From NCBI GenBank assembly GCA_964035015.1, contig CAXIUP010000176.1, positions 422,001 through 486,000 on the forward strand: DNA of 64,000 bases. The letters run 5' to 3'. Source of the DNA: Corallium rubrum. Its lineage: Eukaryota; Cnidaria; Anthozoa; Scleralcyonacea; Coralliidae. The translations under genes and the position numbers were made by a program. The notes under the pieces are model-generated. The model was not told the origin of the DNA. It did not search any database and saw only the letters and a program-made list of their open reading frames with translations. Shown here one piece after another: positions 1 to 11,937 of this stretch; position 1 is the stretch's first letter, and the number at the start of each line of letters is the position of its first letter.

Positions 1-745
1 CTTGAGGCTGTAGGCGCTCCAATTTCCGAAGATGATCAAGTTGCGACGTTGTTATGTAGTCTTCCTGATTCGTATAATAATTTAATCATGGCTTTGGAGT
101 CTCGCGCTGAGGATTTACTGTCGTGGCAATAGAAGCGTTCCTAAAATAATTGTGCAATTCATTTGTTCAAATTGATCAATTCATTTGATGAACTTCCTTT
201 TTATTATTGCTAAACTTCCTGTTTTGAATTTGATTGGTTCCTGGTTTTTGAATAACCAATAAGAAAAAGGATTATTTGCCAAACACCAATCAAATTCGAA
301 ACAGAATTCAAAACAGGAAGTTTAGCAATATTTTCATCAAATGAATTGTTCAACGTGAGGAATACAACTGCACAATTATTTTAGGAACGCTTCTATTGCC
401 ACGACAGTAAAACTGGAATTCGTCACTGCAAGATTGCTTCATGAAGAACACAAGCGTAAAGAAATTTCTCTTCCTGTTGACAATACAGAGAAAGCTCTTC
501 TCGCATCGAAAGGTAAACAACACGAAAAGCCTAAAGGTAAGAAGAAAGGGAAATGCTACAATTGTGGGATGCTAGGACATTGGGCTAGAGATTGCCGGAA
601 ACCGAAGAAAGTTCAATCTGAAGAAAAGAAAGGAACTCAAGCCAATGCGTCTTGTGCGAGTAAATCTACTGTTACCGTGGAACAACACACTTTATTTTGG
701 AGTTCCAAACATGCCAATGCAACAACAGTTCGACGTGGTATATAG
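1..745 (+). pseudogene. gag: copia gag, 3' part, interrupted by a MITE
   Basis: Nucleocapsid end of copia Gag, which packages the retrotransposon RNA into cytoplasmic particles. Upstream of the MITE (118-407) the frame matches the Gag of the downstream copy. After it, the frame resumes with a CX2CX4HX4C zinc knuckle (CYNCGMLGHWARDC, near 553-594) among lysine-rich sequence. The MITE puts a stop at about 130. Element plus one TA is 292 bp, so precise removal would rejoin one frame. Gag ends in a frame different from pol; the change lies near 700-745, which could be programmed or a lesion. Confidence 0.85.
118..407. mobile_element. 290-bp foldback MITE, Tc1/mariner type, nested in copia gag
   Basis: Begins CTGTCGTGGCAATAG and ends CTATTGCCACGACAG, flanked on each side by TA (116-117 and 408-409). 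The arms are long: most of the element folds back on itself, with GCTAAACTTCCTG and its complement inside. No coding capacity. The TA duplication and non-coding hairpin form are typical of Tc1/mariner-derived MITEs; the family is inferred from TSD and TIR only. Confidence 0.85.
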
Positions 746-3700
746 ATTCAGGCGCTTCACAGCACATGTCTCATCAAAAGGATTCAATGGAAGATTATGT
801 CGAATTTGCTACTCCAGAGAAAGTACGCTTAGGAGACAACCGAGTAATAGAAGCACTTGGAAAAGGGTCAGTTTGTTTACAAGTCAAAGTTGGCGAGAAT
901 TACAAGCAAGCTGAATTACAAGATGTTTTGTATGTGCCAGACCTAGCCAAAAATCTGTTTTCTGTTAGTGCCATCACCAAGAAAGGACATGCTATGTCGT
1001 TTGATCAGCAAAAGTGTGTCATCATAGACAAGAGTGGAAATCTGGTGGGTTCTGGTAAAGTGAGTGATAACCTCTTCGTTCTTGATGTCCTTGAAGTGAA
1101 GGAAAAGTCACATAATGTCAACGCTGCTACCGGAGAGTGCTCAGAACATTTATGGCACCAAAGATACGGACATTTGGGCTTAAAGAACCTGAGGAAGCTA
1201 CGAGACGAGGAACTTGTCCAGGGTTTGAAATTCAAGTCTTCACAAGAATCAACGTTTTGCGATGGTTGTGCGAAGGGCAAGCAAAACAGGATGTCATTTC
1301 CTAAAGAACAAGCAACTCGAGCAACCGAAATCCTAGGGATTGTTCATAGCGATGTTTGTGGTCCCATGCAAACGAAGAGTCATGGAGGAAATCGTTACTT
1401 CGTAACATTCATTGATGATAAGTCCAGATTCACAGCAGTCTACTTCATGAAACATAAAGATCAAGTCTTTGAGAAATTCAAGGAGTATGAAGCAATGGTT
1501 ACGAATGTGACTGGAAAGAATATCAAGATCTTGCGTTCAGATAATGGTGGAGAATACACCTCGAAAGTATTTGTTGACTACCTCCGCAAGAAAGGAATCC
1601 AGAGGCAGTTGACCATTCCTCGAACACCACAGCAGAATGGAGTCGCCGAGAGAATGAACAGAACCATACAAGAAGCAGCAAGATCAATGATGCACAATGT
1701 AGGACTTGATTATGGGTACTGGGGTGAAGCTGTGGCAACTGCAGTTATGCTTAGAAATCGTAGTCCAACCGTTGCAGTGGCGAATATGACCCCTTGCGAG
1801 AGTTTCATGGGCAAGAAAGCAGATATTTCAAATTTGAAAGTTTTTGGGTGCAACGCTTACATGCACATCGCCAAAGAAACCAGAAAGAAGTGGGACGCTA
1901 AATCAAAGAAATGCATTTTCATTGGATATAGCCTCGAAAGCAAAGCATATAGACTATGGGATCCTAAAGCAAGAAAAGTGCATTTATCCAGAGATGTCCT
2001 GTTTGAGGAGAATAACTTTGACGAACGTGTCAGAGCACCACAGTACACCAAGAGTTTGGAACGTGCACCTGACAACCAAGAACAAGCAATGGAAGAAGAG
2101 TCGCCAGAAGAGCCAGAGAAACAACAAAGTGTAATTCGCCAGGATGCTGCTGAGGAAAGCAACCAACAAGAAGCTGACAAGCGAGCGGCAGGAGATTTTC
2201 CAGAGGAGCCAGTAAATGAAGATCAAAGTGTAGTTACCAATGACGATGCTGAAGAAGAAACTGAAGTACAAGAAACTGACAACCATCAAGAAGAGTCAGA
2301 ACAATTGCCACGCCGTTCAGAGCGAAGTAGAATGCCACCCTATAGAGATGGTGCAATCACTGGTGATTGGTGGAAACACAATGCTGCATGTAGCAGTACA
2401 GAGGGTATTTCTGAAGAGCCTACAACACTTGAAGCAGCTTTAACTTCACCTGATAAAGCACAATGGAAAGAAGCTCTCGACAATGAATACTCATCTCTCG
2501 TAAAGAATAACACTTGGACACTTGTACCACTCCCGGAAGGACGCAATGCAGTTGATTGTCGGTGGGTTTTCAAAGTGAAATACAATGCTGATGGATCTAT
2601 TGAGCGACATAAAGCCCGTCTTGTTGCAAAAGGTTTTTCACAAGAAGCTGGTCTAGACTACGAGGAAACATTTTCTCCTGTAGCACGTTACACATCAATC
2701 CGTACGATCCTCGCATTAGCAAATCAGTTGAACTTAGAAGTTCATCAAATGGATGTTTCCACAGCATTTCTTAACGGAGAATTGCAAGAAGAAATCTACA
2801 TGACGCAGCCTGAAGGGTATGTTGAGAAAGGCCAAGAACATTTGGTTTGCAAGTTGAACAAAAGCATCTATGGTCTAAAGCAAGCATCTAGATGTTGGTA
2901 CAATACAATCGACGAATTTCTCAAGAATTCAGGGTATATACAGTGCAAGTCCGACCCATGTCTCGACATAAAGCGAGAGGGAGACAGTTTCATGTTGGTA
3001 GCCTTGTACGTTGATGACTTATTAATAGCAATTAACAGCAAGAAGATGTTGCGCAGAGAGAAAGAAGCTTTGAAGAGCCGATTTGAAATGAAAGATCTTG
3101 GAGAAGTCCACTACTGTCTTGCAATCCAGATCGAACGCAAACGAAACAAGAAGCTCATGCTGCTGCATCAAACCAAGTATCTCACAAGCTTACTAAAGAA
3201 GTTTGGAATGGAGAATTGCAAACCAGTCTCAACTCCTCTTGATCAAAGCACAAAGTTATTGCCAAATTAGGGAGATCCGATAGAGAAGACCAAGTATCAA
3301 GCACTTGTTGGTAGTCTGACCTATGCAGTAACTGGTACAAGACCTGACCTTGCACATGCTTTAGGAGTGGTTAGTCAATTCTGTTCAAATCCAGGCCTTG
3401 AACATTGGAAACTAGCAAAGCGAATCCTGCGTTACATTAAAGGAACAATGGATTATGGAATTAAATTCGATGGTTCTAAGCTAGATACAGTACGAGTATC
3501 TGGATTTGTTGACGCTGATTGGGGTAGTAACCCAAATGGACGGAGATCTCAGTCGGGATATCTATTTTCTTTGTGTGGTGGAATTATTAGCTGGGCTAGT
3601 AAACGACAAAGTACCGTGGCTTTATCTTCAACAGAAGCCGAATATGTTGCAGCATCCCTTGCATGTCAAGAAGCAGTGTGGTTACGTGCATTACTTCATG

Positions 3701-3966
3701 ATCTCAACTTTGTTCAAGAAGAAAGTACAATCATCAAAGAGGACAACCAAGGAGCAATAGCCTTATCCAAGAATCCAAAGTATCATTCCAGAACGAAGCA
3801 TATCGACATCAAGCATCATTTCATTCGTGAAAAGGTCGACAATTCCGAAATCACCTTGGAACATTGTCCTACAGACCAGATGGTAGCAGACCTATTAACT
3901 AAAGCATTAGGAAAGACTTTATTTCAACGTTTCAGAGACCTTATGGGCGTAACTAATGTTATCTGA
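697..3966 (+). pseudogene. pol: copia pol polyprotein (protease-integrase-RT-RNase H) with one in-frame TAG
   Basis: Copia-order polyprotein. Aspartic protease motif YIDSGASQH lies near 740-765. The integrase has an HHCC zinc finger ending CDGCAKGKQ and DDE residues in HSDVCGPM, RSDNGGEY and GVAERMNR. Reverse transcriptase has FLNGELQEEIYM and the catalytic YVDD (LYVDDLLIA). RNase H has VDADWG and STEAEYVA. The protease-integrase-RT order separates copia from gypsy. A TAG at 3268-3270 cuts off RNase H, but the frame continues unchanged to 3966. The identical stop in the second copy means the lesion predates the tandem duplication. Confidence 0.93.
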
Positions 3967-4039
3967 ATAGTTGACGGACACGATAATACTTTATTAGATT
4001 AAAGACTTACATACATAGTTCTCTATTTTCGAGAGGGAG

Positions 4040-4269
4040 TGTTAATATTAATACAGATTAACGCGCGAAAATAAGAGAACATCATCAATCATCTTGACAG
4101 ATAGTTATTTATCCAGACGCTCTCTGAGGGGCTTACTTCCTGTTGTTGTAGTTATCTTATGTACTAGACATATAGATTGAACTCTCAGTTGTTTCTATTA
4201 AAGTTTATACATCATGTAGTCCATTCAAGCGTCACGCGTTTTCTACACTGTTAAACGTATACTTTAACA
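4040..4269 (+). repeat. copia LTR shared by the two tandem copies (230 bp)
   Basis: Starts TGTTAATATT and ends TTTAACA (TG...CA). Preceded by purine-rich GAGAGGGAG (polypurine tract) and followed by GGTTATGGGCCCAGAGC, a primer-binding site of the half initiator-tRNA-Met type usual for copia. Identical by eye to the LTR at 8806-9035, implying very recent duplication. Confidence 0.93.
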
Positions 4270-4349
4270 GGTTATGGGCCCAGAGCTAAGTTTGGGCAAC
4301 TTGGATGTACGACATTTATTATTTGCGAAAGTAACCTGAGAATGTTGGC

Positions 4350-5511
4350 ATGGCTTCAAACGAAGAAACGGCGCTGTCTCGCATCGAGAAGTTCAATGGA
4401 ACGAATTTTCATTTGTGGAAATTCAAAATGCAAATGGTTCTTGAAGACAAGGATCTTTGGGGCATCGTGACTGGCGATGAGGTAGAACCTGCCGAAGAAG
4501 GAACTACTGAAGCTCAACGACGACAATTTCAACGACGTGCCCGTAAAGCGCTAGCGACGATTTGTTTATCTCTGGGAGATGAACAACTAGCGTTGGTTCG
4601 ATCTGCGAACACTTCAAAGGAAGCCTGGTGTAAACTGGAAAGCCACTACGAGGTAAAATCGTTAGCGAATAAGTTATTTCTGCGTAAGAGGTATTTTACA
4701 ATGACAATGGCCGAGAACGATACGATGACGGAGCATATCAACAAGTTGAAAGCTTTGGCAGAACAACTTGAGGCTGTAGGCGCTCCAATTTCCGAAGATG
4801 ATCAAGTTGCGACGTTGTTATGTAGTCTTCCTGATTCGTATAATAATTTAATCATGGCTTTGGAGTCTCGCGCTGAGGATTTACTGTCGTGGCAATAGAA
4901 GCGTTCCTAAAATAATTGTGCAATTCATTTGTTCAAATTGATCAATTCATTTGATGAACTTCCTTTTTATTATTGCTAAACTTCCTGTTTTGAATTTGAT
5001 TGGTTCCTGGTTTTTGAATAACCAATAAGAAAAAGGATTATTTGCCAAACACCAATCAAATTCGAAACAGAATTCAAAACAGGAAGTTTAGCAATATTTT
5101 CATCAAATGAATTGTTCAACGTGAGGAATACAACTGCACAATTATTTTAGGAACGCTTCTATTGCCACGACAGTAAAACTGGAATTCGTCACTGCAAGAT
5201 TGCTTCATGAAGAACACAAGCGTAAAGAAATTTCTCTTCCTGTTGACAATACAGAGAAAGCTCTTCTCGCATCGAAAGGTAAACAACACGAAAAGCCTAA
5301 AGGTAAGAAGAAAGGGAAATGCTACAATTGTGGGATGCTAGGACATTGGGCTAGAGATTGCCGGAAACCGAAGAAAGTTCAATCTGAAGAAAAGAAAGGA
5401 ACTCAAGCCAATGCGTCTTGTGCGAGTAAATCTACTGTTACCGTGGAACAACACACTTTATTTTGGAGTTCCAAACATGCCAATGCAACAACAGTTCGAC
5501 GTGGTATATAG
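4350..5511 (+). pseudogene. gag: copia gag, full length but split by MITE
   Basis: Starts 80 bp after the LTR with MASNEETALSRIEKFNGTNF, the N-terminus expected of copia Gag, whose FxGxNFxxWKxxM motif is visible as FNGTNFHLWKFKM. The capsid-like (UBN2/DUF4219-type) region runs to about 4883. The MITE at 4884-5173 then interrupts it, and the zinc knuckle CYNCGMLGHWARDC follows near 5320-5360. Position 4350 and the post-MITE frame agree once 292 bp are discounted, so the insertion alone explains the break. Confidence 0.88.
4884..5173. mobile_element. Second copy of the 290-bp TA-flanked MITE
   Basis: Lies exactly 4766 bp downstream of the MITE at 118-407, at the same gag codon, with the same TA duplication. 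It reached this place by duplication of the host copia, not by separate insertion. Confidence 0.85.
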
Positions 5512-8500
5512 ATTCAGGCGCTTCACAGCACATGTCTCATCAAAAGGATTCAATGGAAGATTATGTCGAATTTGCTACTCCAGAGAAAGTACGCTTAGGA
5601 GACAACCGAGTAATAGAAGCACTTGGAAAAGGGTCAGTTTGTTTACAAGTCAAAGTTGGCGAGAATTACAAGCAAGCTGAATTACAAGATGTTTTGTATG
5701 TGCCAGACCTAGCCAAAAATCTGTTTTCTGTTAGTGCCATCACCAAGAAAGGACATGCTATGTCGTTTGATCAGCAAAAGTGTGTCATCATAGACAAGAG
5801 TGGAAATCTGGTGGGTTCTGGTAAAGTGAGTGATAACCTCTTCGTTCTTGATGTCCTTGAAGTGAAGGAAAAGTCACATAATGTCAACGCTGCTACCGGA
5901 GAGTGCTCAGAACATTTATGGCACCAAAGATACGGACATTTGGGCTTAAAGAACCTGAGGAAGCTACGAGACGAGGAACTTGTCCAGGGTTTGAAATTCA
6001 AGTCTTCACAAGAATCAACGTTTTGCGATGGTTGTGCGAAGGGCAAGCAAAACAGGATGTCATTTCCTAAAGAACAAGCAACTCGAGCAACCGAAATCCT
6101 AGGGATTGTTCATAGCGATGTTTGTGGTCCCATGCAAACGAAGAGTCATGGAGGAAATCGTTACTTCGTAACATTCATTGATGATAAGTCCAGATTCACA
6201 GCAGTCTACTTCATGAAACATAAAGATCAAGTCTTTGAGAAATTCAAGGAGTATGAAGCAATGGTTACGAATGTGACTGGAAAGAATATCAAGATCTTGC
6301 GTTCAGATAATGGTGGAGAATACACCTCGAAAGTATTTGTTGACTACCTCCGCAAGAAAGGAATCCAGAGGCAGTTGACCATTCCTCGAACACCACAGCA
6401 GAATGGAGTCGCCGAGAGAATGAACAGAACCATACAAGAAGCAGCAAGATCAATGATGCACAATGTAGGACTTGATTATGGGTACTGGGGTGAAGCTGTG
6501 GCAACTGCAGTTATGCTTAGAAATCGTAGTCCAACCGTTGCAGTGGCGAATATGACCCCTTGCGAGAGTTTCATGGGCAAGAAAGCAGATATTTCAAATT
6601 TGAAAGTTTTTGGGTGCAACGCTTACATGCACATCGCCAAAGAAACCAGAAAGAAGTGGGACGCTAAATCAAAGAAATGCATTTTCATTGGATATAGCCT
6701 CGAAAGCAAAGCATATAGACTATGGGATCCTAAAGCAAGAAAAGTGCATTTATCCAGAGATGTCCTGTTTGAGGAGAATAACTTTGACGAACGTGTCAGA
6801 GCACCACAGTACACCAAGAGTTTGGAACGTGCACCTGACAACCAAGAACAAGCAATGGAAGAAGAGTCGCCAGAAGAGCCAGAGAAACAACAAAGTGTAA
6901 TTCGCCAGGATGCTGCTGAGGAAAGCAACCAACAAGAAGCTGACAAGCGAGCGGCAGGAGATTTTCCAGAGGAGCCAGTAAATGAAGATCAAAGTGTAGT
7001 TACCAATGACGATGCTGAAGAAGAAACTGAAGTACAAGAAACTGACAACCATCAAGAAGAGTCAGAACAATTGCCACGCCGTTCAGAGCGAAGTAGAATG
7101 CCACCCTATAGAGATGGTGCAATCACTGGTGATTGGTGGAAACACAATGCTGCATGTAGCAGTACAGAGGGTATTTCTGAAGAGCCTACAACACTTGAAG
7201 CAGCTTTAACTTCACCTGATAAAGCACAATGGAAAGAAGCTCTCGACAATGAATACTCATCTCTCGTAAAGAATAACACTTGGACACTTGTACCACTCCC
7301 GGAAGGACGCAATGCAGTTGATTGTCGGTGGGTTTTCAAAGTGAAATACAATGCTGATGGATCTATTGAGCGACATAAAGCCCGTCTTGTTGCAAAAGGT
7401 TTTTCACAAGAAGCTGGTCTAGACTACGAGGAAACATTTTCTCCTGTAGCACGTTACACATCAATCCGTACGATCCTCGCATTAGCAAATCAGTTGAACT
7501 TAGAAGTTCATCAAATGGATGTTTCCACAGCATTTCTTAACGGAGAATTGCAAGAAGAAATCTACATGACGCAGCCTGAAGGGTATGTTGAGAAAGGCCA
7601 AGAACATTTGGTTTGCAAGTTGAACAAAAGCATCTATGGTCTAAAGCAAGCATCTAGATGTTGGTACAATACAATCGACGAATTTCTCAAGAATTCAGGG
7701 TATATACAGTGCAAGTCCGACCCATGTCTCGACATAAAGCGAGAGGGAGACAGTTTCATGTTGGTAGCCTTGTACGTTGATGACTTATTAATAGCAATTA
7801 ACAGCAAGAAGATGTTGCGCAGAGAGAAAGAAGCTTTGAAGAGCCGATTTGAAATGAAAGATCTTGGAGAAGTCCACTACTGTCTTGCAATCCAGATCGA
7901 ACGCAAACGAAACAAGAAGCTCATGCTGCTGCATCAAACCAAGTATCTCACAAGCTTACTAAAGAAGTTTGGAATGGAGAATTGCAAACCAGTCTCAACT
8001 CCTCTTGATCAAAGCACAAAGTTATTGCCAAATTAGGGAGATCCGATAGAGAAGACCAAGTATCAAGCACTTGTTGGTAGTCTGACCTATGCAGTAACTG
8101 GTACAAGACCTGACCTTGCACATGCTTTAGGAGTGGTTAGTCAATTCTGTTCAAATCCAGGCCTTGAACATTGGAAACTAGCAAAGCGAATCCTGCGTTA
8201 CATTAAAGGAACAATGGATTATGGAATTAAATTCGATGGTTCTAAGCTAGATACAGTACGAGTATCTGGATTTGTTGACGCTGATTGGGGTAGTAACCCA
8301 AATGGACGGAGATCTCAGTCGGGATATCTATTTTCTTTGTGTGGTGGAATTATTAGCTGGGCTAGTAAACGACAAAGTACCGTGGCTTTATCTTCAACAG
8401 AAGCCGAATATGTTGCAGCATCCCTTGCATGTCAAGAAGCAGTGTGGTTACGTGCATTACTTCATGATCTCAACTTTGTTCAAGAAGAAAGTACAATCAT

Positions 8501-8732
8501 CAAAGAGGACAACCAAGGAGCAATAGCCTTATCCAAGAATCCAAAGTATCATTCCAGAACGAAGCATATCGACATCAAGCATCATTTCATTCGTGAAAAG
8601 GTCGACAATTCCGAAATCACCTTGGAACATTGTCCTACAGACCAGATGGTAGCAGACCTATTAACTAAAGCATTAGGAAAGACTTTATTTCAACGTTTCA
8701 GAGACCTTATGGGCGTAACTAATGTTATCTGA
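5463..8732 (+). pseudogene. pol: copia pol, downstream copy, same in-frame TAG
   Basis: Same domain order as the upstream copy: protease (YIDSGASQH), integrase (HSDVCGPM, RSDNGGEY, GVAERMNR), reverse transcriptase (LYVDDLLIA) and RNase H (VDADWG). The TAG at 8034-8036 is in the same codon as 3268-3270, and reading continues in frame to 8732. No difference from the first copy was seen. Confidence 0.93.
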
Positions 8733-8805
8733 ATAGTTGACGGACACGATAATACTTTATTAGATTAAAGACTTACATACATAGTTCTCTATTTTCGAGA
8801 GGGAG

Positions 8806-9035
8806 TGTTAATATTAATACAGATTAACGCGCGAAAATAAGAGAACATCATCAATCATCTTGACAGATAGTTATTTATCCAGACGCTCTCTGAGGGGCTT
8901 ACTTCCTGTTGTTGTAGTTATCTTATGTACTAGACATATAGATTGAACTCTCAGTTGTTTCTATTAAAGTTTATACATCATGTAGTCCATTCAAGCGTCA
9001 CGCGTTTTCTACACTGTTAAACGTATACTTTAACA
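8806..9035 (+). repeat. copia 3' LTR (230 bp)
   Basis: TGTTAATATT...TTTAACA, same sequence as 4040-4269, with GAGAGGGAG directly upstream. Its end abuts CTTCCAATAGGC, coding sequence of the disrupted gene downstream. Confidence 0.93.
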
Positions 9036-11052
9036 CTTCCAATAGGCTATGCCGCTGGGCAGCAGCATTGTATTTGCTGAAATCAGACCGGGGGGTGCAA
9101 GCCGAACAGTTGGTTTTTGGCGAAGATGTGTTCGACTTTGAATGGCGGGAAAACAACATCGGGACGAAGTTTGCTACGGTATCTCCTACAACAGTATTAA
9201 TTCAGAGTATGAGCCAACCAACAAGGTAACGTTTTATTCTATATTATAGTTGCGATATTTTAAAAGATTCAAAGGCGCATTATTTTTATATACGATCGAC
9301 TGATCGAGCATGTCATCACGAATATCATGTTCAAGTTGACTACCGATACTAAAGTGTTCTTCAATTCTATGTCTAAATTTCCCACATGCTGCCATACTGT
9401 ATTCGACGGAGTAAGAAAATTGAAAATACCCAAGGGTTATATTTCGAAAATAAGGCATATGTATAATACTAGGTTACCTGCAAAGTAGAGAATGTAATAT
9501 GTAATTGTTTGTCAATGAATCCATATATTTGGTAGAACAAAGTCTTCTTAGTAGGATGCCATATCTAATTGAATTGCACTTCCCCTCAAGTGTCGCACAC
9601 ATATTCCATATATATTTTAAATGTCAAAATAATTAAAATTCAAATACCCCACACCTGGGAAAATTACTCTGAAATACCAAACCTCTGAACAAAGTTGGAC
9701 TTGACTGATACATTATGTCTATGAATATTTTTAATATATACATGGTACATGTAATTATAAAGTTCTAAATGGTGTATGGAAGCCCTTTCCGATTATTCAT
9801 TGGTCTTGACAGTTGCTGTATCAAGAGGTGAAATAATGTCACAAATTCACCTGTCTGTCAGTATTATGCAATCTCCTAATTTTGTTTTCAGAAAAGGAAG
9901 ACCAAATGTTGCTGTTACAGCATCAGAAGTCAAAGACATGTTCAATCTTGGCTTCACAATTGCCCAAATAGCTACACACTGCTCCATAAGTAGGCCAACT
10001 GTGTACAAGCTATTGGCTGAGGCAGGTATTCAATATACCCAAAGGTATAATGAGCTTGATGATTCCCAGCTGGATTCAGTAATTGCAGGAATTAAGGAAA
10101 CACATCCTAATGCAGGGGAGACCAATGTGATCGGCCACCTGAGAGCTAGAGGTATCACCGTGCAGCGGAAGAGAGTCCGTGCTTCAATTCACCGGGTTGA
10201 TCCTGAAGGTTCCTCTGCTCGCAGTGCTAGGACTTTCCGTCATAGAGTATATGAGACACCATCTCCCAATTTTGTCTGGCACATTTATGGTAACCATAAA
10301 TTGGTAAAATGGGGATTTGTAACACACCTAGCTATAGATGGCTTCACACGGCTGATAACGTTTGGGGAAACGTCCGACAACAATGAAGCTGAGACAGTCT
10401 TCCAGAAATGTAACCATGCCATTAACCAATATGGTCGACCATTCCGTGTGCGAACTGACCATGGTGGTAAAATGTGCGAGTCTGGCAGGACATGATTGAA
10501 CACCGTGGACCACAGGGTGTTATTGCTGGGACTTCAGTCCGTAATCAGCGGGTTGAACGTTTAAATGGTGATGTTAACACCCAGGTCAATGCATTTTTTG
10601 CCCAGGTATTCCGAGAGTTGGAGTTTGAAGGCATTTTAGATATTACAAACTCAACTGATAAATTTTGCCTTCACCATGTATTTTTGCCAAGGATCAACAA
10701 AACACTTTCAGAGTTTGTAAATGCCCATAACTCCCACAGGATATCAACCGAAAGGGGCGCTACACCACTTCAACTTATGTTTGCGTACAGACATTTGGCA
10801 GACGTGAATCATCTTTCCATGTACTCCACACCTTACCCCAGTGCCTCTGTAGAGGATTTGTTAAGCAACAGGCAAGCTCTTCCATTTGTCCAAGTGACAC
10901 CATCTGATGCCATTTTGCCACAAGACAAACTTGAAGAGCTGAACAACCTGGTGAATCCTCTAGCTCCATCGGAAGAAAAAGGCAAAGACCTCTATAGACA
11001 AGCTGTTCAATTTGTGGGAAACTTTTTGTTTGATCTAGAAGCACATGCATGA
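9036..11052 (+). pseudogene. DDE integrase-like (IS3/rve-type) gene, two visible exons
   Basis: Exon 1 (interrupted at 9036 by the copia LTR) reads through RLCRWAAALYLLKSDRG and ends at 9225, AAG|GTAACG. Exon 2 starts at 9892 after TTGTTTTCAG; the split AGA codon joins in phase. Exon 2 encodes a helix-turn-helix (IAQIATHCSISRPTVYKLL), then an rve-type core: Asp in THLAIDGFTRLI, Asp in RVRTDHGG, Glu in RNQRVERLNG, and a tail NAHNSHRIS. About one base is missing at 10468-10471, shifting frame between the second and third catalytic residues, so the gene is dead here. It resembles eukaryotic IS3-like transposases (perhaps IS3EU); the exact superfamily is uncertain. It is convergent with the HECT gene and about 0.9 kb from it. 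Confidence 0.75.
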
Positions 11053-11194
11053 ATAGATTGCTTCATTTCGTTATTGCAATTTCAAGGGGCCCCACACCCC
11101 AAACATTACAATTGTCCTAGTTCTGTTTTGGAAAAACTCTGATGTAACATGAACTTACACAGTTAATAGCTAAAATCATGGCCTTTATATGTCT

Positions 11195-11435
11195 GGGGTC
11201 GGTTGCACGAAGTCTGTTTAGCTTAAACGGTGGATAAGTCGAAAACATAAAACAAGTTTGTACATTTAATGAACAAGCAAACTAAAAATGGTCAACCTGA
11301 AAAGAAAATTATATATAAAACTAAATATTTATTGTACAAAACTGGAGTTATGCTATGTACAAGATGAAAAATATTGTTATTTAAATTTGACTTATCCACC
11401 GCCTAAAGCTAAACGGGCTTCGTGCAACCGGCCCC
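11195..11435. mobile_element. 241-bp MITE with ~45-bp terminal inverted repeats
   Basis: Left end GGGGTCGGTTGCACGAAG; the right end is the complement of GGGGCCGGTTGCACGAAG. The repeats continue inward through the GGTGGATAAGTC / GACTTATCCACC region. The interior is AT-rich without coding. I could not settle the target duplication. It lies between the integrase and HECT genes. Confidence 0.8.
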
Positions 11436-11937
11436 TGGTGACATCTTTACCTTCGATGCAAGTTACCCAATTAAGTTCATTTTTTCAAGAGATGTACATG
11501 TCTATTTTGTAATTAGACTCTATTGTCATTGTGCAAAACACACTGTATCATTTTCGAAATAACAATGCTGCCAAAAATCATCTCTAAATATGACAAAATT
11601 GAAATTGCATGTTGAAGGTACAGAGTCTGTTTCATTACAATATGTTGTTCTAACTGCCTAATTAATGTAGCAAACATTTAAATAACTACTAAATTTGTAC
11701 TGATGTTTTACATAGAAAAAGTCTGAAGAATGTCCACAAATGTTAGGTCTAACCCATTTTCTTAAACAGTGCAAAACAACAACATATCTACATAACCTAC
11801 ATATCTAACAGTGACACAGTAGAAGTATAAAATACCCCTACTTTTAGCACTGAAGTCTGCACCAACAAACCAGCATTCAGTGACAAGTTCCATGTACATG
11901 CATGTGTACAGTAACTAATGTCTATGTTGCACAACAC
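11436..11937. other. Non-coding stretch 3' of the HECT gene
   Basis: AT-rich sequence between the MITE and the HECT stop codon, presumably including the HECT 3' UTR. No open frame, RNA gene or repeat was recognised. Confidence 0.5.

Larger units (their letters stand above)
1..4039 (+). mobile_element. Ty1/copia retrotransposon, upstream tandem copy (5' part outside window)
   Basis: Internal region of a copia element whose first bases correspond to position 4767 of the downstream copy. The two copies are offset by exactly 4766 bp and look identical wherever I compared them, including a nested MITE and an internal stop. It runs from late gag through protease, integrase, reverse transcriptase and RNase H and ends at the shared LTR. 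Arrangement LTR-internal-LTR-internal-LTR is what unequal recombination between LTRs produces; an assembly duplication is the alternative. Confidence 0.93.
4040..9035 (+). mobile_element. Ty1/copia retrotransposon, complete downstream copy (4996 bp)
   Basis: LTR 4040-4269, internal region 4270-8805, LTR 8806-9035. Structurally full length, but coding is broken by the MITE at 4884-5173 and a TAG at 8034-8036, so it would need proteins in trans to move. The right flank begins CTTCC, the likely 5-bp target duplication; the matching left flank is outside the window. The target is the first exon of the integrase-like gene at 9036. Confidence 0.92.

Noticed and set aside
1005..2585. Minus-strand frames opposite copia pol
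   Set aside because: Shadows of the pol frame; they recur identically in the second copy.
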